NCBI GenBank assembly: GCA_963778075.1
Contig: CAVZTJ010000001.1
Span: 124,001 to 188,000, forward strand
DNA length: 64,000 bases
Reading direction: 5' to 3'
From: JASHPR01 sp963778075
Lineage (GTDB): Bacteria; Actinomycetota; Actinomycetes; Streptosporangiales; Streptosporangiaceae
Part shown: positions 25,722 to 34,657 of the stretch, piece after piece
Numbering within the stretch: position 1 is the first letter of the stretch
Layout of the letters: every line of letters begins with the position of its first letter
The notes under the pieces: generated by a model
Database searches by the model: none
Seen by the model: only the letters and a program-made list of their open reading frames with translations
What the model was told of the DNA's origin: nothing
Translations under genes and position numbers: made by a program

Positions 25722-28682
25722 GTGGTACGCAACCGAGTTCTGGCACTGGCGGCGCGTGCCGTCGCGGGCTTGGCGCTCCTCTCGACGGCCGTGGCCGCAC
25801 CGGCGGCTTTGTCCGCACCGGGGACCGTGGCCAGGGCAGCGTCATCCCCCGCCACCTCCGTCACGGCCTCCCTGGAAGGCGCCTACGAGGCCGCGCTGCA
25901 CGTCCCAGCGGCCGACGTGGGCGGGATCCGCTCAGGGACGCTGCACACCGGCTCCGCGGCAGGCCACGAGTGGGCGATCGCCAGCTTCACCCCCGTACGG
26001 TCGGCGGCGAAGAAGGTCGCGGTCAACTTCCAGGACGGCGCCGCCACCGGCGTCTTCACCAAGGCCGCCGGCACCTGGCGCCTCGTGCAGACCGGGCTGT
26101 ACGGCTGCGGGGACGGCCTGCCGGCGGCTCTCAAGTCAGCATGGCACCTGGCCGACCCGGCGGCCTGCAGCACGCCAGCCACCGCGCAGCGCGCGTCCGC
26201 GCAACGGGCCCTGGCCGCGCTGCCCGCCCCGGCGCGGGCAGCCGCCAAGGCGGCCAGCACCGCCAAGACGGCCACGGCGCCCGCCGCCAGCAGCACGGCG
26301 GGCCTCGGCGAGCAGATCGCGGCCATCGCGCTGAGCCAGGTCGGGGTCGAGGACACCCCGGCCGTGACGAACTTCAACGGCGTCGACTGCGACCCGTACA
26401 GCACGCTCGTCGCCGGGTTCTCCGCGGACTCCGACGGCTGCGGCTACGACACGGGCTTCGGCGTCGAGAACGAGAACGAGACGTGGTGCTCAGACTTCAA
26501 CAAGTGGGTGTGGCAGCAGGCCGGGATCACCGCGGACATGAACACGCTCAACGCGGGCGCGGTGTCGTTCTACAACTGGGCGGTGGCCCAGGGCCAGACC
26601 CCGCAGCTCGACACCGGAACGCCGCAGGCCGGTGACAGCGTCGTGTTCTTCGGCCCTGGCAACTTCCCGGACTTCGCCGACCACGTCGGCGTCATCACCT
26701 CGGTCAGCCCCGACGGGACGATCGACATGGTCAACGGCGACTTCGCCGCGACCCCCGACGTCCACGCGGAGTACGACACCGGGATCACGAGCCTGAGCAG
26801 CTTCGGTGCGCAGGTCGAGGGGCCGGGCGAGCAGTGGATCCTGGTGACCCCGCCGACCACCGCTCAGCAGCCCAGCCCGACCGGAGGCATCTTTGGCCCA
26901 CCGGTCGCTGTCGCCGGCACCACCGGCTCGTTCCGCGCGTTCGGCGCGGTCAAGGGCGGCACGGTCAGCGCCTACTACTGGACGTTCGGGGACGGCCGCA
27001 CGACGAACGCCACCGGCGCGGACGTGACCCACGCGTTCAGCGAGCCCGGCACGTACACGGTCAGCGTGACGATTACGTCCAGCTTCGGAACGATCGTCAC
27101 TCTCGAGCGGAACGTTCGTGTCGTCGCCCAGTCGTCCGGCGTCGCGTCGGTCCCGTACGACGGGATCTGGTACGACCCGCTGCCGATCCTGCAGTACGTG
27201 TTCACCCGCTCGGCTGACGGCTTGGCCGTGGACAGCTGGGACGGCGGAAGCTGGCTGCAGCTCTCCGTCCCCGGCGACCCGTCCGCGACCGGGAACTTCG
27301 CCACGCTCGCCTACCCTGACGCCACCAACGCGGACGCGATGACCCCGCACGCGTACTACCGCGCGACGGACGGGTCCCTCGCCGAGACGTACCTGAGCTC
27401 GTCCGGCTGGGTGACGCAGGAACTCCCGGGGCAGCCCGTGCCAGGCGGCACGATCGTGGCGACGCCGACCGCCAGTGGCGCGCCGGCGGTGTTCTTCATG
27501 GATGCGGCGGGCGACCTCGCCGAGACGGCGCAGGGCTCCGGCGGCTGGGCGACCAGCGAGCTGCTGCCGGGCGCGGCGTCGGTCAGCGCCGCGTCGCTGT
27601 CCCTGACCGACACGACCACCGGGCCCGAGATCTTCGCCGTTGGGCCGGCCGGCACGATCAGGGTCTTCTCGTCGGTCTTCGGCAGGTGGTTCAGCTGGGA
27701 GGTTCCGGCCAGGACCACTCCGGGCGGATCGCTCGCCGCGCTGACTACTCCGGGCGGGCACGCGGCCGTGGTCTACGTTGCTGCGCGCGGCGGCCTCGCG
27801 GAGGCGACCCAGGCAGGCCCGCTGACGGCCGGGCCGTGGAACGTGACGGCCCTGCCCGGCTCCCCGGCGCGCGACAGCACGCTGGCGGCGACGACCTACC
27901 TGCTGCCGTCCATGATCCCCAGCACGCCCGGATCGTTCCCCCAGCCGCCCGGCTCGACCACGTCGTCCAACGTCGCCGAGCCGTTCGGCACCGAGGCGTT
28001 CTTCCTGACCGGGTCCGGCTCGCCCGCGGTTAGCTATAACGGCGGAACGGGCTGGCAAACCGCGACGCTGCCGGGCACAGCATCCAGCATCGCCACGGCC
28101 AGCGCCTACCAGGTCGAGGAGGAGCCGTCGGACCTGTTCCTGTCCAGCGCGAGCGGGCTGACCGAAGAGACCACCGGCGCCCGCAGCGGCGACCCGTCCG
28201 GCGCCTGGACGTCGATGGCGCTGCCGGACACGCCGGCGACCTGGGCCGACCAGATCGTGCTCTACGCCGCCGACCCGGCGGACGCGGCCGCCGCGCAGGC
28301 CGCGGCTGCTGCCGCAGGCCTTCCGGCCAGCCAGGTCACCACGTCGTTCGCGGCCGCGTGGGCGGACACGCTGAGCGGTGAGTACCTGGTGCTCGCCGTC
28401 GGCGCACCGGCCGTCACCGCCCTGTACGTGAACGACTGCGGCTGGGCCAACCCCTCCGCCCTGCCGGCCGGGTCCACGCCGTTCTACTACTACGTAGGGA
28501 CGTTCAACACGCTGCCCGGCGCCGACGCGTTCGTGAACTCGGCGAGCGACACCACCGCAGACACGCAGGCGCTGGCAACCGATCTCGCCTACTACGCGCT
28601 GAACGGCTCACTGCCCGCTGGCGTCACGTCGCTGCCCGCAGCCGTCGGCCCGACGTACACGTGCTCGGGTTCGCCGTCATGA
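25722..28682 (+). CDS. Secreted CHAP-domain cell-wall amidase/endopeptidase with PKD and propeller-like regions
   Basis: About 986 aa. GTG at 25722 follows GGAAGGACGCAGC; an in-frame ATG at 25695 lacks such a site. After a signal peptide (MVRNRVLALAARAVAGLALL) comes a CHAP domain (about 205-390) with catalytic cysteine in ENETWCSDFNKWVWQQAG and histidine in FPDFADHVGVITS. A PKD domain follows (YYWTFGDGRTTNATG), then repeats of about 70 residues such as YRATDGSLAETYLSSSGW that look like a carbohydrate-binding propeller. The C-terminus lacks an anchor. CHAP enzymes cut peptidoglycan peptides, which fits beside a muropeptide salvage locus. A decayed copy of the 3' end lies at 32869-33108. Confidence 0.75.
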   Translation: MVRNRVLALAARAVAGLALLSTAVAAPAALSAPGTVARAASSPATSVTASLEGAYEAALHVPAADVGGIRSGTLHTGSAAGHEWAIASFTPVRSAAKKVAVNFQDGAATGVFTKAAGTWRLVQTGLYGCGDGLPAALKSAWHLADPAACSTPATAQRASAQRALAALPAPARAAAKAASTAKTATAPAASSTAGLGEQIAAIALSQVGVEDTPAVTNFNGVDCDPYSTLVAGFSADSDGCGYDTGFGVENENETWCSDFNKWVWQQAGITADMNTLNAGAVSFYNWAVAQGQTPQLDTGTPQAGDSVVFFGPGNFPDFADHVGVITSVSPDGTIDMVNGDFAATPDVHAEYDTGITSLSSFGAQVEGPGEQWILVTPPTTAQQPSPTGGIFGPPVAVAGTTGSFRAFGAVKGGTVSAYYWTFGDGRTTNATGADVTHAFSEPGTYTVSVTITSSFGTIVTLERNVRVVAQSSGVASVPYDGIWYDPLPILQYVFTRSADGLAVDSWDGGSWLQLSVPGDPSATGNFATLAYPDATNADAMTPHAYYRATDGSLAETYLSSSGWVTQELPGQPVPGGTIVATPTASGAPAVFFMDAAGDLAETAQGSGGWATSELLPGAASVSAASLSLTDTTTGPEIFAVGPAGTIRVFSSVFGRWFSWEVPARTTPGGSLAALTTPGGHAAVVYVAARGGLAEATQAGPLTAGPWNVTALPGSPARDSTLAATTYLLPSMIPSTPGSFPQPPGSTTSSNVAEPFGTEAFFLTGSGSPAVSYNGGTGWQTATLPGTASSIATASAYQVEEEPSDLFLSSASGLTEETTGARSGDPSGAWTSMALPDTPATWADQIVLYAADPADAAAAQAAAAAAGLPASQVTTSFAAAWADTLSGEYLVLAVGAPAVTALYVNDCGWANPSALPAGSTPFYYYVGTFNTLPGADAFVNSASDTTADTQALATDLAYYALNGSLPAGVTSLPAAVGPTYTCSGSPS

Positions 28683-28880
28683 GCCGCCGGGTACAGCGCG
28701 AGCGCGCCCTCGCAGCACGCGCGGGCCGGTTCCTCGCGGCCGCGCTACCATCGGAACCGGCGCTGGGAGGGTGCCGCCGGGTTCGCGGGAAGGACTGAGT
28801 CCACCTCTGGCACGGCGAAGCTGTGGCTGTGGCTTCTTCCTCGGCCTGACCGCGGACCGCGGGCCGGTGAGGGAGACGCC

Positions 28881-30801
28881 ATGTCTGATTCGCTTCCTGA
28901 GCGTCCCGATCTGGGGCAGCTGCGGCGCCGCGCCAAGGAACTGCGCGACGCGGCCCGGCGCGGCGATGCCGCGGCCTTGGAACGGTTCGCACGTCACCAC
29001 CCTTCGGCGCCCGATAGCGCGGTCAGTCTGGCCGCCGCGCAGCTGGTCATCGCCCGCGAGCTGGGCTTTGCGAGCTGGCCGCGGCTGAAGGCCGCCGTCG
29101 ACGCCGAAGCCGCCTCGGGCCAGGAGGTGCACGCGTTCCTGGCCGCCTCCGTTGACGGCCGCCTGCTGCAGGCCAGCGATATCCTGCGCGCCGACCCGGC
29201 TATCACGGGCCGCAGCCTGCTTGCCGCCACAGTGGTCGGCGACGCCGATGTGGTTCGAGAGATGCTGGCCGCCGACCCGGCGGCCGCGCTCTCCGTCGAC
29301 GATGCCCGCGGCTGGCCGCCGCTGCTGTACGCCTGCTATTCGCGGTGGCATCAGATCGAACCCGGCCGGGCTGCCGGGCTGGCCGACGTGGTCGGCGTGC
29401 TGCTCAGCGCGGGGGCCAGCCCGGACACCAACGACGGCGGCCGCGATCGCTACCGGTCAGCCCTGAAAGGGTCGGTGGAGGTCAACAACCCCGGCATCAC
29501 CGCGGTACTGCTCGATGCCGGGGCCAGCCCTGACCGGGGTCAGCCGATCGGAGAGGCCGTCGGTCATCGTGACCACCGCTGCCTGCGGCTGCTGCTTGCC
29601 CACGGCGCCCGGGTGGCCGGAACATGGGCCGTCGGCGCTGCGGTCTTCCACGATGATCCTGGCGCGCTGTCGCTGCTGCTCGACGCCCTGCAGTCCAGCG
29701 GGAGCGACCCGGCGCGCATGGCGACCGAGGCACTGCCTGACGCCGCGGCTCATGCGTCGCTGCCCGTCGTCGCCGCCCTCCTGGGCGCCGGAGCAGACCC
29801 CAGCGCCGAGGAGGACGGGGCGTCGGCGCTGCGCCTGGCGGTCCGGGCCTGGCCGGGCCGACACAGCGGCACGGCTGCGGGCTGCCGGCGCCAGCGACGA
29901 TGACACCGACATCGACCACTTCATCGGCGCCTGCCGCAACGCCGACCGCCCTGAAGCCGAGAGCATCCTGGCAGGCCAGCCAGGCCTGCTGGGCCAGCTC
30001 ACCAGCCAGGACCGGGCGGTGATCGTCGACGCCGCTGGCACCGGCCCGGCTGGCGCCATCGCCCTCATGCTCGACCTCGGCTTCTCCCCGCACGCGCGCA
30101 ATGATCTCGGGGAGCAGCCGCTGCACTCGGCTGCCTATTCCGGGAACGCGGAGGTCGTCCGGCTGCTCCTGCACGCGGGCGCCGACGTCGACGCGCGCGA
30201 CGCCCGGTTCGACTCCACCCCGCTGACCTTCGCCACGGTCGGCAGCGGCGAGCAGGCCGGCAAGCCCGGCGACTGGGCCGATACCGTGCGCCTGCTGATC
30301 GAGGCCGGCGCCTCCCGCCGCGGCGTGTGGGTCTCCGGGAAACCACCGAGCGAGGAGATCATCCGCCTGCTGCAGCGTTACGGCATCACTCCCGGAGAGC
30401 CGGCCGGTGACCAGCCGGATGACGAGGCCGGGGTGCCCGGCCCGATCGGAACCGGCGTCATGGCCGACATTGCCCGGCACCTCGAGGCCGCTTACCGCGA
30501 CGGCGACCTGGGCCTGCTCGGCTCGCTGCTGCACCCGGAGGTCCAGTGGACCGGGCTGTGCGGCAACAGCGAGCAGGTGCTCGACTGGTATCGCGCCCTG
30601 CGTGCGGACGGCACCGTGGCCACGGTGCACAGCGTGGAAGTCGACCGTGATGCCGTCGTGCTCGGGCTCGCCGTCTCCCGCGAGGCCGAAGGAGCCCGGC
30701 CCGCCCCGCCACAGGAGCTCTACCAGGTCTTCACCGTCGACGGCACCTTGATCACCGGCATCCGGGTCTATCCCGACCACCACAGCGCCCAGGCCCGGTA
30801 A
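28881..30801 (+). pseudogene. Ankyrin-repeat protein with C-terminal SnoaL/NTF2-like domain, frameshifted
   Basis: The first frame (28881-29903) starts MSDSLPERPDLGQLRRRAKE after GGTGAGGGAGACGCC and contains ankyrin units (ATVVGDADVVREMLAADPAA; LLSAGASPDTNDGG; LLDAGASPD). At about 29850-29880 the reading moves to another frame, which continues ADTAARLRAAGAS and further ankyrin units (AAYSGNAEVVRLLLHAGADV) and ends with an NTF2-like domain (DIARHLEAAYRDGDLGLLGS, LHPEVQWTGLCGN). The intact protein would be about 640 aa. A 1- or 2-bp indel, real or from sequencing, breaks it. Ankyrin repeats bind proteins; the partner is unknown. Confidence 0.75.
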
Positions 30802-30873
30802 GTCATCTGCAGGACCGCCCGGCGTCCCGGGCTGGCCAAGACGTCCGCAGCGCCGAAAGGCGGCGGGGGTTAG

Positions 30874-31554
30874 CTACAGGCTGGTCCACCAGGCATCGAT
30901 AATCACGTCGTGGGCGATGCCGGTGCCGATGGTGTGGTGCAGCCCGAGGCTGACGATACGGTCATCGTGCGGGTGGAACGGCCGGGTGAGGTCTTCGCCC
31001 AGCACCGGGCCGAAGGCATCGATGAGCGGCTTCCAGAGGCTGGCCCAGTTGCGCCCTGGCCCGGTTGTCAGCGCGATGTTCAGCCCGACCGGGCCCGGAT
31101 CGATGATGGCCGCCTGCGCCGCAAGCCGGTCGTGGAGCTTTTGTTTCCACTCTCTGCGCTCATAGGACCCAGCCATCCGGGTCGAGAACTGCGGGGTGGC
31201 CTGGGCCGTGTCCGGCTGGGCGGGTCCCACTGCTAATGACGACGGCCCGTGGATCTTGCGGCCGAAGATGGCTGCCACCCGCTGCGGGCCCAGCCGCTGA
31301 GCGACCGGGAACAGGTAATTGGCCAGGTCATGGCCGCCATCGATCAGTGAGACGCCATCGCTGAACCCCACGATCAGCTCGGCAGCAACCCGGCCGCTTG
31401 CGGTCGCCAGCACCGGCCCGGCTATGGCGTCCACGTGCGCCAGGAAGCGGGCCAGCTTCACCTGGCTGGGATGCCCTGCCCGATCCCAGCTGGCCAGCTG
31501 CGGCTTGACGCTCTGCCGCATAACGCCTACCGGGCGGCGGTACACCATTGCCAT
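30874..31554 (-). CDS. Conserved-looking protein of unknown function
   Basis: About 226 aa from the ATG at 31554 (MAMVYRRPVGVMRQSVKPQL), chosen because GAGG lies 9 nt before it; ATGs at 31563 and 31605 are in frame. Balanced amino-acid composition and normal codon use argue for a real gene. There is no membrane segment. The last 50 residues (RPFHPHDDRIVSLGLHHTIG to DAWWTSL) carry histidines and acidic residues that could bind metal or nucleic acid. I do not recognise the family and assign no function. It is separated from the methyltransferase island by about 150 bp. Confidence 0.5.
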   Translation of the reverse strand: MAMVYRRPVGVMRQSVKPQLASWDRAGHPSQVKLARFLAHVDAIAGPVLATASGRVAAELIVGFSDGVSLIDGGHDLANYLFPVAQRLGPQRVAAIFGRKIHGPSSLAVGPAQPDTAQATPQFSTRMAGSYERREWKQKLHDRLAAQAAIIDPGPVGLNIALTTGPGRNWASLWKPLIDAFGPVLGEDLTRPFHPHDDRIVSLGLHHTIGTGIAHDVIIDAWWTSL

Positions 31555-31704
31555 GTGAGTCATCCTCGTGCTCGCCCGCAGCTGATGGCAACCATCCGAT
31601 ACCACACGTGCGGCCCACTTCCGGCGATCTCGCTCCCTTTATTAGTTAAATGGCTCGTGTTGCCTCCTCGCGGCCAAACAGTTCACCTTTGGCGGGAGGC
31701 GATC

Positions 31705-31758
31705 ATGAAAAAGGTGAATCCGCTCATGGGCCTGCCGCATGTATCATCCAAGAGTTAG
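31705..31758 (+). CDS. 17-residue peptide ORF before a methyltransferase gene
   Basis: ATG at 31705 is preceded by GGGAGG with 5 nt spacing, one of the better ribosome binding sites in this window. It encodes MKKVNPLMGLPHVSSKS and stops at TAG (31756-31758). The stop codon sits at the foot of a perfect 11-bp hairpin (31755-31783), and the methyltransferase begins 17 or 32 bp after it. It could be a regulatory leader peptide or a small modified-peptide precursor. No homology is claimed; the support is the ribosome binding site and the position. Confidence 0.4.
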   Translation: MKKVNPLMGLPHVSSKS

Positions 31759-31783
31759 CGGCGCCTGCGCGCGGCGCCGCTAA
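31755..31783 (+). promoter_or_regulatory. Strong hairpin between the 17-aa ORF and the methyltransferase
   Basis: TTAGCGGCGCC (31755-31765) pairs perfectly with GGCGCCGCTAA (31773-31783) around a 7-nt loop. It overlaps the stop codon of the small ORF and is followed by GTCAGC rather than a T-run, so it does not look like an ordinary terminator. A ribosome terminating on the small ORF would cover its 5' arm, as in translational attenuators. Confidence 0.6.
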
Positions 31784-31799
31784 GTCAGCGTCACGAGTA

Positions 31800-32564
31800 A
31801 TGTACGGTGACGGAATGCGTGGCGTAATAGATGCAAACGTCAAGTGGTCGCGCGCGACCGAACGACGCCTGCGGCTGCCAACGGACAAGACGCTCTGGCG
31901 ACGTTTCGAGCGCGAGGCCGCCGCGCTGATCCGCGCGCTCCCTGACGGCGCCACAGTTCTGGATCTCGGAGGAGGGCGTCGGTGCGTGTATGCCCCGGCT
32001 GTCGAACCACCTGGTCGTGTGCGCCTGATAGCAGTTGACATTTCCGCAGAGGAACTGGCCTTGAACGAGGACGCGGCCGAGAAATACACCGCTGACGTGG
32101 CAGCGGGCCTTCCGCTCCCGGCATCATCGGTAGATCTGATTCTGTCTCGAGCGCTACTGGAGCATGTTGCCGACGTTCCGGCGGCGGTCCGGCACATGGC
32201 GCGGGTCCTCAAGCCGGGAGGCATTGCGCTGCACTTCGTTCCTGGGCGCTATTCGCTATTCGGCATGCTGGCCAGAGTATTGCCCTTTGACCCTCTCGTC
32301 CGTTTGGTGCATGCCGTTATGCCATGGACGCGAGACCAGGTCGGATTTCCGATTTACTACGACAGTTGTTATCCAGCAGCGCTTGAGAGAGAATTTCTTC
32401 GCTCCGGCTTCTCGGAAGTTAAAACGTGGATTACCTGGGCGCAGCCGGGGTATTTCGAAGCCGTTTACCCGTTGTTTCTCCTGTACGCGCTCTACGAATG
32501 GATAACGCGGAATCTCCGATTGCGGACGCTCGCTGCATATACAGTGGTGCGAGCAGTTCGCTGA
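31800..32564 (+). CDS. Class I SAM-dependent methyltransferase
   Basis: About 254 aa. The fold motifs are visible: motif I GATVLDLGGGRRCVYAPAVE, an acidic residue ending strand 2 (LIAVDISAEEL), motif II ASSVDLILSRALLEHV, and VLKPGGIALHFVPGRYS. The C-terminal third is aromatic-rich (WAQPGYFEAVYPLFLLYALY) and could sit at a membrane or bind a lipid or sugar substrate, as in methyltransferases of polysaccharide clusters. GC content is clearly lower than in neighbours and codons such as GTA, TCA and ATT are frequent, suggesting transfer. ATG at 31815 is an alternative start. Substrate unknown. Confidence 0.75.
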   Translation: MYGDGMRGVIDANVKWSRATERRLRLPTDKTLWRRFEREAAALIRALPDGATVLDLGGGRRCVYAPAVEPPGRVRLIAVDISAEELALNEDAAEKYTADVAAGLPLPASSVDLILSRALLEHVADVPAAVRHMARVLKPGGIALHFVPGRYSLFGMLARVLPFDPLVRLVHAVMPWTRDQVGFPIYYDSCYPAALEREFLRSGFSEVKTWITWAQPGYFEAVYPLFLLYALYEWITRNLRLRTLAAYTVVRAVR

Positions 32565-32610
32565 CAATTCTGACGGGGCAAAGGTAAGACGCGGGGCAGG
32601 GCAGGTTGGG

Positions 32611-32868
32611 CTAGCGGACATCGAGGCCGGCGGCGCGGCTGATGATCAGCCGCTGTATCTCGCTGGTCCCTTCGAAGATCGTGAAGATCTTGGCGTCGCG
32701 GTGCCAGCGCTCGACCGGGTAGTCGCGGGCGTACTCGTACGCCGCGCGGGCCACGCCGGCGGCCATCGCGCCCACGGCGGGCCTGGTCGCCCGAAGGTCT
32801 TCAGCGCGGACTGCTCACCGCTGCGGACGCCTTCGCTGGTCCGGGCGAGCCGGGTGTCGAGGCGCTCC
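32611..32868 (-). pseudogene. Acyl-CoA dehydrogenase remnant (decayed partial copy of the gene at 38971-40209)
   Basis: The segment is nearly identical to the 3' part of the acyl-CoA dehydrogenase gene further along this window (parent bases about 38971-39497). It lacks exactly the 252 bp between two copies of GTAGTCGCGGG (parent 39082-39092 and 39334-39344), leaving one copy. It also has a 1-bp loss near 32800 and scattered substitutions. It has no start and joins the CHAP-protein remnant at about 32868. Confidence 0.9.
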
Positions 32869-33108
32869 TCCCATCTGCCCTGCCCGCCAGGTCCACACCG
32901 TTCTACTACTACTACTACCCGGGCCGATCAACACTCTGCCTGGCGCCGACGCGTTCGTGAACTCGGCGAGCAGCACAACCGCGGACACGCAGGCGCCGGC
33001 GACCGATCGCGCCTAATACGCGCTGAACGGTTCGCTGCCCGCTGGTATCACGTCGCTGCCCGCAGCCCCGTCGGCCCGACGTACACCTGCTCGGGTTCAC
33101 CGTCATGA
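32869..33108 (+). pseudogene. CHAP-protein 3'-end remnant (decayed copy of 28450-28682)
   Basis: This segment aligns over its whole length with the last 230 bp of the secreted CHAP protein gene. It shares ADAFVNSAS, the Ala/Leu segments and the terminal TYTCSGSPS, but carries an in-frame stop (TAA for TAC), small indels and substitutions. It abuts the acyl-CoA dehydrogenase remnant without spacer. Its antisense strand supplies the last 20 codons of the CHAT protease gene. Confidence 0.9.
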
Positions 33109-34433
33109 GTTCCAGCCGGGCCGTCCCTCGCGGTGGCAGGCGTTTTTGGCGACGCAGGCTCGGATGGTAAGTCGCGTCGGAACAGAACTGGCGCGCCTGC
33201 GTCGGAACCGATAGGCGTCATCTCCAACATGATGACGCCGAGCTGAAACGCTTCCTCGATAGACTTTCCAGCTGCAAGAGCCTGGTAGAAACCGGCGCTG
33301 AACCGGATGGAGGATCTGTCTCGTACGGGTTGCCGCATTCCGATCGCATAGGGAACCACCGCTGACAACTCCCGCGCGAGCAGCTCAGTGTCGCATGCAT
33401 TGACGAGAATGCAGCCCACGCTGGCCCCGAAGTCGCGGAACATGTGGACCAAGCCGTCCACTGGGATGATCCGGGCCAAGCCGTAGTCGTCCTCAGCCGC
33501 GATGCTCCCGCCCGGCCCGCCGCCGTGCCCGGCGAAATGGACCAGCCTCGGTTCGTCATCGAGCAGGGCCTGGCTGATGTCGGCCGGGCCCACCGCCAGG
33601 TGGATGCGGACTTCGATGTTGTCCCGGTCCTTACCCGATCGGATGGTTTTCTGGATCTCGCGTATCTCTTGGTCGATCCGGAGTGTCTCGGTGTCGGGAG
33701 GATTCGCGGCAAGGATGAGAACCTTCACCGGGAGCCCGAGGGGCCCTGATGGCGGCCCGCTCGTCACGCCATCACGGACCACCCGGATGCCCTGGGTTCT
33801 GGAGACCGAGTACCGGCGGGACCGGTATTCATACGCGAGGTCCAGGTGAACGGGAACGTTCGTGCCCACCTGCCCGGCCCGGACGTGGAACGGGACATCC
33901 GCCGAGCGCCCCGGCGGCAGTTGCTCCAGCGTGCCATGCGCGGTGCGGTCATCGGTGGTGACCTGGCCGGAAAGGGTGACCGTCAGGGCAGAGACCCCGA
34001 CCGCCCCGATGTTGGTGATCCGTCCGCGGACAATCGTCCACTCATCGTGGGGCAGCTCCATGTCTGCCAGCTCCACCGTGACCAGAGGCTGACCAGGAGG
34101 ATCATGCGCTGGCTCTGCGGTGACCTCAGCGGCGAAGCTCGTCTCCCGGTGCGGGCGGCCCAGGTGGTCACGGTACGAAAAGTTTGTGCTGGTTAGCAGG
34201 TATCGGTCGACTTTCTCGGCGCGCACGCGCAGTTTTGTGGTCACGGACTGTCCCGGGGGCACACGATCGACTTCGATCTTCGACGCCCCCCGGAGCCGGA
34301 CGAGTCCAGCTGGCAGCCTGACCGTGAATATCACCTTGCTGCAAGTTCGGGCGCCCGTATTGGTCAGGCTGATGTCCAGTTCGGCCGGATCGCCAACTTG
34401 GATACGAGTAGGAGACACACGGACGCGGATCAT
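33048..34433 (-). CDS. CHAT-domain caspase-like protease with two N-terminal Ig-like domains
   Basis: The 461-aa protein starts at the ATG overlapping the stop codon of the 75-aa zinc protein (ATGA). Residues 1-105 and 112-220 are two beta-rich CARDB/Ig-like domains (DPAELDISLTNTGARTCSKV; LVTVELADMELPHDEW). Residues 235-420 form a CHAT peptidase of the caspase clan: strand VKVLILAANPPDTETL, histidine H303 in VHFAGHG and cysteine C347 in ILVNACDTELLA. CHAT proteases are effectors in bacterial conflict systems, where an upstream sensor activates them to cleave protein targets. Residues 442-461 are antisense of the CHAP remnant, so the natural C-terminus was probably replaced; the catalytic domain looks complete. 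Confidence 0.85.
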   Translation of the reverse strand: MIRVRVSPTRIQVGDPAELDISLTNTGARTCSKVIFTVRLPAGLVRLRGASKIEVDRVPPGQSVTTKLRVRAEKVDRYLLTSTNFSYRDHLGRPHRETSFAAEVTAEPAHDPPGQPLVTVELADMELPHDEWTIVRGRITNIGAVGVSALTVTLSGQVTTDDRTAHGTLEQLPPGRSADVPFHVRAGQVGTNVPVHLDLAYEYRSRRYSVSRTQGIRVVRDGVTSGPPSGPLGLPVKVLILAANPPDTETLRIDQEIREIQKTIRSGKDRDNIEVRIHLAVGPADISQALLDDEPRLVHFAGHGGGPGGSIAAEDDYGLARIIPVDGLVHMFRDFGASVGCILVNACDTELLARELSAVVPYAIGMRQPVRDRSSIRFSAGFYQALAAGKSIEEAFQLGVIMLEMTPIGSDAGAPVLFRRDLPSEPASPKTPATARDGPAGTHDGEPEQVYVGPTGLRAAT

Positions 34434-34657
34434 AGGCTCTTCTGGCCTGGACGAAGCCTGATCTTGTGGTGACTGCGCAAACATGGGCGGCAGTGCACGG
34501 CTTGCCGGCCCACAGGGCCGGGTTCGTCGGCGAAGGCGAAGTCAGGGATCCATACCTGGTCCTCCGGGCACAAGGGCTTTCCGCAGTGATGACAGATTGC
34601 GTATATCCGGGTATGGCCGTCTTCACGCGCGTTGCACTCACCGCATTCCCAGGCCAT
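34430..34657 (-). CDS. Small zinc-binding protein (75 aa) of the CHAT operon
   Basis: MAWECGECNAREDG... has seven cysteines arranged C5-x2-C8, C22-x2-C25-x4-C30 and C56-x2-C59 with nearby histidines, enough for two zinc sites. The central CHHCGKPLC closely matches CHHCWRPGC at the N-terminus of the 658-aa protein upstream. The start overlaps that protein's stop codon (TGATG), and the end overlaps the CHAT start (ATGA), so the three are translationally coupled. It may be an adaptor between the membrane protein and the protease. No known family name is claimed. Confidence 0.75.
   Translation of the reverse strand: MAWECGECNAREDGHTRIYAICHHCGKPLCPEDQVWIPDFAFADEPGPVGRQAVHCRPCLRSHHKIRLRPGQKSL

Noticed and set aside
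28881..30801. Programmed ribosomal frameshift in the ankyrin gene
   Set aside because: No slippery heptamer or stimulating structure is visible at the break; an indel is simpler.
30874..31554. Holliday-junction resolvase (RusA-like) or toxin identity for the unknown gene
   Set aside because: The acidic/histidine residues near the C-terminus are suggestive but no family signature could be aligned from memory.
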